Source: DAOPZJ01 sp964587625 (lineage in GTDB: Bacteria > Bacillota > Clostridia > Oscillospirales > JAKOTC01). Taken from it: 16,187 nt of DNA. Positions 14,199 to 16,187 of the stretch are shown here, one piece after another. The notes under the pieces were generated by a model. That model was not told the DNA's origin. It made no database searches and saw only the letters and a list, made by a program, of their open reading frames with translations. A program made the translations under genes and the position numbers. Each line of letters opens with the position of its first letter. Position 1 is the stretch's first letter. Location of the stretch: contig CAZPLU010000046.1 of assembly GCA_964587625.1 (NCBI GenBank), positions 1 to 16,187 of the forward strand. The letters are read 5' to 3'.

Positions 14199-14270
14199 TT
14201 ATGTAGCCCATTCAAGTTTCACCGCTGCCTTTTCGAATGATAACGCGGTAAAACTCGACTTGCGGTTCAT
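14199..14270 (-). CDS. possible 23-residue small ORF between nagB and glmM
   Basis: ATG 14270 to TAA 14199, predicted MNRKSSFTALSFEKAAVKLEWAT. An AAGGTG site (14281-14286) lies 10 nt upstream, right after the nagB stop codon. Its stop codon overlaps the first bases of the glmM ribosome binding site (TAAGGAGG), an arrangement that could couple its translation to glmM. It may equally be chance in a 99-bp gap. Confidence 0.28.
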   Translation of the reverse strand: MNRKSSFTALSFEKAAVKLEWAT

Positions 14271-14286
14271 TTTTTCTTTACACCTT

Positions 14287-15015
14287 TCATCTGCGCTTGC
14301 CTGTAATTCCGCTTGCCGCCGCTTCGTCCAGATACACCTCGACAAACGGGTGCAGCTGCAGCACCGAGGCCGGCACCTCGGGTGTCACGTCGCCCAACAG
14401 CGCTTTCGATATGATCTCGGCCTTGTTCTCTCCCAATGCGATTAAAATGATCTTTTTCGCGTTCATCACGGTTTTGATACCCATCGTGACCGCCTGTGTC
14501 GGCACCTCGTCGAGGGAATTAAAAAACCGCGCGTTGGCCCGCCGGGTGATCTCGGTCAGCTCGACCAAGTGCGTTTTGCTGCCGAACGGCGTCCCGGGCT
14601 CGTTGAAGCCGATATGCCCGTCGTTGCCGATGCCGAGCAGTTGCAAATCGATCCCGCCCGCCGCCTCGACCGCCCCGTCATAAAGCGGCGCGGCGGCGAT
14701 GTCCGTCCCGGACGGCACATGGGTATTTTCGCGCTTAATATCGATTTTTGAGAACAGATTTTCGTCCATAAACCGGCGGTAGCTCTGTTCTTCGATCCCC
14801 TTCATCCCGGCATATTCGTCGAGATTAAAAGTCGTCGCGTTTTGAAAACTGATCTCTCCCGCGTTACACAACCGCGCCAGTTCACGGTAAAGCTCCAGCG
14901 GCGTCGAGCCGGTGGCGAACCCGAGTACCGCGCCCGGCTTTTGGCGCAGCAGCGCGGCATACTGTTTTGCCGCCGTTTTCGCGATGTTTTCAGGGGTATC
15001 AATGATGATTTTCAT
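14287..15015 (-). CDS. nagB: glucosamine-6-phosphate deaminase
   Basis: Converts glucosamine-6-phosphate to fructose-6-phosphate and ammonia, reversibly, in the cytosol. 242 residues, like the short Bacillus-type enzymes and shorter than the allosteric E. coli protein of 266. Key elements: the phosphate-binding FATGSTPLELY, NLDEYAGM with Asp66 as the probable base, and GIGNDGHIGFNEPGT with Asp132, His134 and Glu139, the sugar ring-opening set. The extended C-terminal allosteric tail is absent. AGGAGGA (15026-15032) precedes ATG 15015, and a promoter at 15069-15097 lies upstream. It leads the set nagB - glmM - acyltransferase; sharing an operon with the biosynthetic GlmM suggests feeding of amino sugar into wall precursors. 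Confidence 0.96.
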   Translation of the reverse strand: MKIIIDTPENIAKTAAKQYAALLRQKPGAVLGFATGSTPLELYRELARLCNAGEISFQNATTFNLDEYAGMKGIEEQSYRRFMDENLFSKIDIKRENTHVPSGTDIAAAPLYDGAVEAAGGIDLQLLGIGNDGHIGFNEPGTPFGSKTHLVELTEITRRANARFFNSLDEVPTQAVTMGIKTVMNAKKIILIALGENKAEIISKALLGDVTPEVPASVLQLHPFVEVYLDEAAASGITGKRR

Positions 15016-15036
15016 AAATCAAATGTCCTCCTAAAA

Positions 15037-15050
15037 CGGTTTTCCAACCG
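15037..15050. other. small inverted repeat in the nagB leader
   Basis: CGGTT (15037-15041), TTCC loop, AACCG (15046-15050), ending 4 nt from the nagB ribosome binding site. It could occlude or mark the site. Confidence 0.3.
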
Positions 15051-15068
15051 AGATTTTTACACCTTCAC

Positions 15069-15097
15069 ATTATATTCTGAATCCGTGCGATTTGCAA
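15069..15097 (-). promoter_or_regulatory. nagB: promoter of the nagB-glmM set
   Basis: Minus strand TTGCAA (15092-15097), 17-nt spacer, TATAAT (15069-15074). The first overlapping palindrome of the cluster upstream abuts the -35 box. Confidence 0.7.
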
Positions 15098-15281
15098 CCG
15101 GCATGACGCCGGTGCGTCATAGAACCCGCGGTAAAAATAAAAAAATTTTTCTTTTCAAAAAACCCGCGTTAAAGCGGTTCTCTGCGCGCTGCTACCGACC
15201 TCGGCGTTTTATGATGTAAGAAACGGTCTTCAAACCGTTTCGGATACCCATCTGCGCGCGGGGTGCAAGTCCGCAGGCGCC
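15097..15281. other. palindrome-dense, gene-free stretch upstream of nagB
   Basis: The gap between nagB and the SLOG gene (15016-15328) has no credible gene. It carries, in order: ACCGGC/GCCGGT (15097-15102/15108-15113); overlapping ATGACGC/GCGTCAT (15103-15109/15114-15120); AGAACC/GGTTCT (15121-15126/15176-15181), extended by GC/GC past one bulge around an A/T-rich core; CCGA/TCGG (15195-15198/15201-15204); GAAACGGT/ACCGTTTC (15220-15227/15234-15241); and CTGCG/CGCAG (15252-15256/15272-15276). On the minus strand GCGGGTTTTTT near 15163-15173 is terminator-like. The octamer CTGCGCGC occurs twice (15182, 15252). No known RNA class recognised. Confidence 0.6.
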
Positions 15282-15328
15282 ATTTCGACGCCCGTAATCG
15301 CCTCCGAATGAATCTCCCGCGCATTTTT

Positions 15329-15800
15329 TCACAACGCCACATTGATCACTTCAATCCCCTTTATATGCGCATAACGGACGGTCCGCGCCGTTCCGCTTCT
15401 CTCCTTGAGCAGCGCGCACATACAGTATGCAGACCGATCCGCCATATAACCGGTTGCGCTTTTTCATGCAAAGCGGCGAATATCTTTCCGAAATATAGAT
15501 AATTTCGTCCGCTTCTTTCAATAAATTTTGATATAATGCTCTTTGCCTCTCGTTCCAAAATTGATCCTGATCCCGGCACGGAAGAGCTAAGACCAAACGG
15601 ATGTTTCTTCCCATCTGTTTTTTCGCAATGATCAATGAAGCCGCTATTTGATCGAAACCCAAAGCCCCGCCCGAAATAAAGTCGGTCACGCCGTCACCGA
15701 TCAAACGGTCGATTTCGGCGTCGAGTTTCATTAAAATACGCCTGATTAAATCAATCGGCAGATTTCTGTGCCCCGTGAAGAAGCAAGTAAGCTCTTTCAT
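15329..15800 (-). pseudogene. YpsA-like SLOG-family protein gene with a single-base frameshift
   Basis: The SLOG family (YpsA/DUF1273) is a Rossmann-like fold thought to bind nucleotides or related ligands. The intact N-terminal part shows CFFTGHRNL, ISGGALGFDQIA, LVLALPCRDQDQFW and EADEIIYISERYS, then CMKKRNR. At that point the open frame runs off into an unrelated tail (LYGGSVCILY...) ending at 15351. Skipping one T (plus-strand A at 15448 or 15449) restores RNR-YMADRSAYC and then KERSGTARTVRYAHIKGIEV to a stop at 15329, matching the family C-terminus (RNRYMVD, GGT, tv.yA). The repaired protein would be about 157 residues. Start is ATG 15800, 7 nt from GGAGG (15808-15812); ATG 15803 is too close. 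Either a true recent disruption or a sequencing error. Confidence 0.85.
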
Positions 15801-15821
15801 CATATCCCCTCCAAATACTAC

Positions 15822-15848
15822 ATTATGCTACTTTATCGGAATTGTCAA
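15822..15848 (-). promoter_or_regulatory. putative promoter of the SLOG gene
   Basis: Minus strand TTGACA (15843-15848) and CATAAT (15822-15827), with a short 15-nt spacer. The -35 is perfect, the spacing is not. Confidence 0.4.
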
Positions 15849-15865
15849 TATAAAGAAGGATTGTC

Positions 15866-15874
15866 TGCTATGAT
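15866..15874 (+). promoter_or_regulatory. putative extended -10 promoter of the RHH gene
   Basis: TGC-TATGAT, an extended -10 element, about 19 nt before the ATG at 15893. No -35 at good spacing; the leader would be very short. Confidence 0.35.
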
Positions 15875-15892
15875 TAAACAGAGGTGAATGGC

Positions 15893-16051
15893 ATGAAACC
15901 GTTAAAAGTAAAAGTCAGTGTCACATTGGACAATGACCTTGTAGAAAAATTGAAGGAACTTGCCGAAGCGGACGACCGTTCTTTTTCGCAATATATCAAC
16001 CTTTTGCTTAAAAATTGCCTGACGAAATCCGAAAACATTATCATTGAATAA
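15893..16051 (+). CDS. 52-residue ribbon-helix-helix DNA-binding protein (CopG/Arc type)
   Basis: Short protein with the RHH fold: an alternating beta-strand KVKVSVTLDNDLVEKL, where VSV would contact DNA, helix 1 (about 15-26, VEKLKELAEADD), a turn (DRSFSQ), and helix 2 (31-42, SQYINLLLKNC). Such dimers act as transcriptional repressors, often of antitoxin, plasmid or prophage genes. GAGGTG (15881-15886) is 6 nt before ATG 15893; an earlier ATG at 15888 ends after two codons. It is followed after 33 bp by a helix-turn-helix gene on the same strand and diverges from the SLOG gene. No toxin-like partner is visible inside the window. Confidence 0.82.
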   Translation: MKPLKVKVSVTLDNDLVEKLKELAEADDRSFSQYINLLLKNCLTKSENIIIE

Positions 16052-16084
16052 AAATACGGAGATACGAATATATCCGGTGATGAT

Positions 16085-16187
16085 ATGAAACTGCGAATTC
16101 GGGATTTAAGAGAAGACCATGATTTCACGCAAAAACAAGTCGCGCATCATTTGATGTGCGACCAGTCCCTTTATTCCAAATACGAGC
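16085..16187 (+). CDS. XRE/Cro-CI-type helix-turn-helix protein, truncated by the window end
   Basis: Only the first 34 codons are present. MKLRIRDLREDHDFTQKQVA reads as helices 1-2 of a Cro/CI HTH, and the following HHLMCDQSLYSKYE as the recognition helix region, where QSLYSKYERG is the usual continuation. ATG 16085 is the only in-frame start after the preceding gene's stop (16049-16051, same frame); the upstream GGTGAT is a poor ribosome binding site, so translation may depend on the RHH gene. It likely regulates this locus; the rest of the protein is outside the window. Confidence 0.75.
   Translation, partial: MKLRIRDLREDHDFTQKQVAHHLMCDQSLYSKYE

Noticed and set aside
15252..15281. tRNA or cobalamin-riboswitch fragment (GGTGCAAGTCCGC motif)
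   Set aside because: No acceptor or anticodon arm can be built around it, and the conserved CCACTGT-type riboswitch core is missing.

Overview
The window reads as a chromosomal segment of a moderately GC-rich member of the Clostridia (Firmicutes), probably Oscillospirales-like. This is inferred from strong AGGAGG-type ribosome binding sites, near-consensus sigma-A promoters, a TraX-family membrane protein, a YpsA-type SLOG protein, two Gram-positive-style lipoproteins and intergenic palindromic repeats of a kind I associate with gut Clostridia. No rRNA, tRNA, insertion sequence or CRISPR array was found.

Layout. (1) 118-3363, plus strand: a Gfo/Idh/MocA oxidoreductase, a DegT/DnrJ-type PLP aminotransferase with its own promoter, and a cyclase/kynurenine-formamidase-like metal hydrolase. 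(2) 3364-4110: no gene, but a cluster of GC-rich palindromic repeats joined by purine-rich linkers, including a 90-bp tandem duplication, and ending at a strong bidirectional hairpin. (3) 4173-6821, minus strand: an acidic lipoprotein, then two tandem, about two-thirds identical TIM-barrel sugar isomerase/epimerase paralogues. (4) 6931-8718, plus strand: a GNAT-HIT fusion and an MBL-fold hydrolase. The fusion and the isomerase pair diverge from back-to-back promoters that share one -35 box. (5) 8724-11719, minus strand: TraX-like membrane protein, M15D (VanX-type) lipoprotein peptidase and a CNNM/CBS/CorC-type membrane protein, with an orphan consensus promoter and terminator-like hairpin ahead of them. 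(6) 12072-15015, minus strand: a hexapeptide-repeat acyltransferase, glmM and nagB, an amino-sugar module. (7) 15016-15328: a gene-free, palindrome-dense stretch. (8) 15329-16187: a more AT-rich end with a frameshifted YpsA-like SLOG gene diverging from a 52-residue ribbon-helix-helix protein and a truncated XRE-type helix-turn-helix gene, which looks like accessory DNA.

How it fits together. NagB interconverts glucosamine-6-P and fructose-6-P plus ammonia, GlmM makes glucosamine-1-P, and the hexapeptide protein resembles the acetyltransferase half of GlmU, so region 6 is an entry to UDP-GlcNAc and the cell wall. The M15D peptidase next door acts on D-Ala-D-Ala-type wall peptides. Regions 1 and 3 (sugar dehydrogenase, sugar aminotransferase, metal-dependent cyclase, two isomerases) suggest oxidation, isomerisation and amination of an unusual sugar or cyclitol, with substrate unknown. 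The features I consider least described are the repeat cluster with compensatory base changes, the orphan transcript at about 11833-11985, the palindrome cluster upstream of nagB and the shared -35 divergent promoter.
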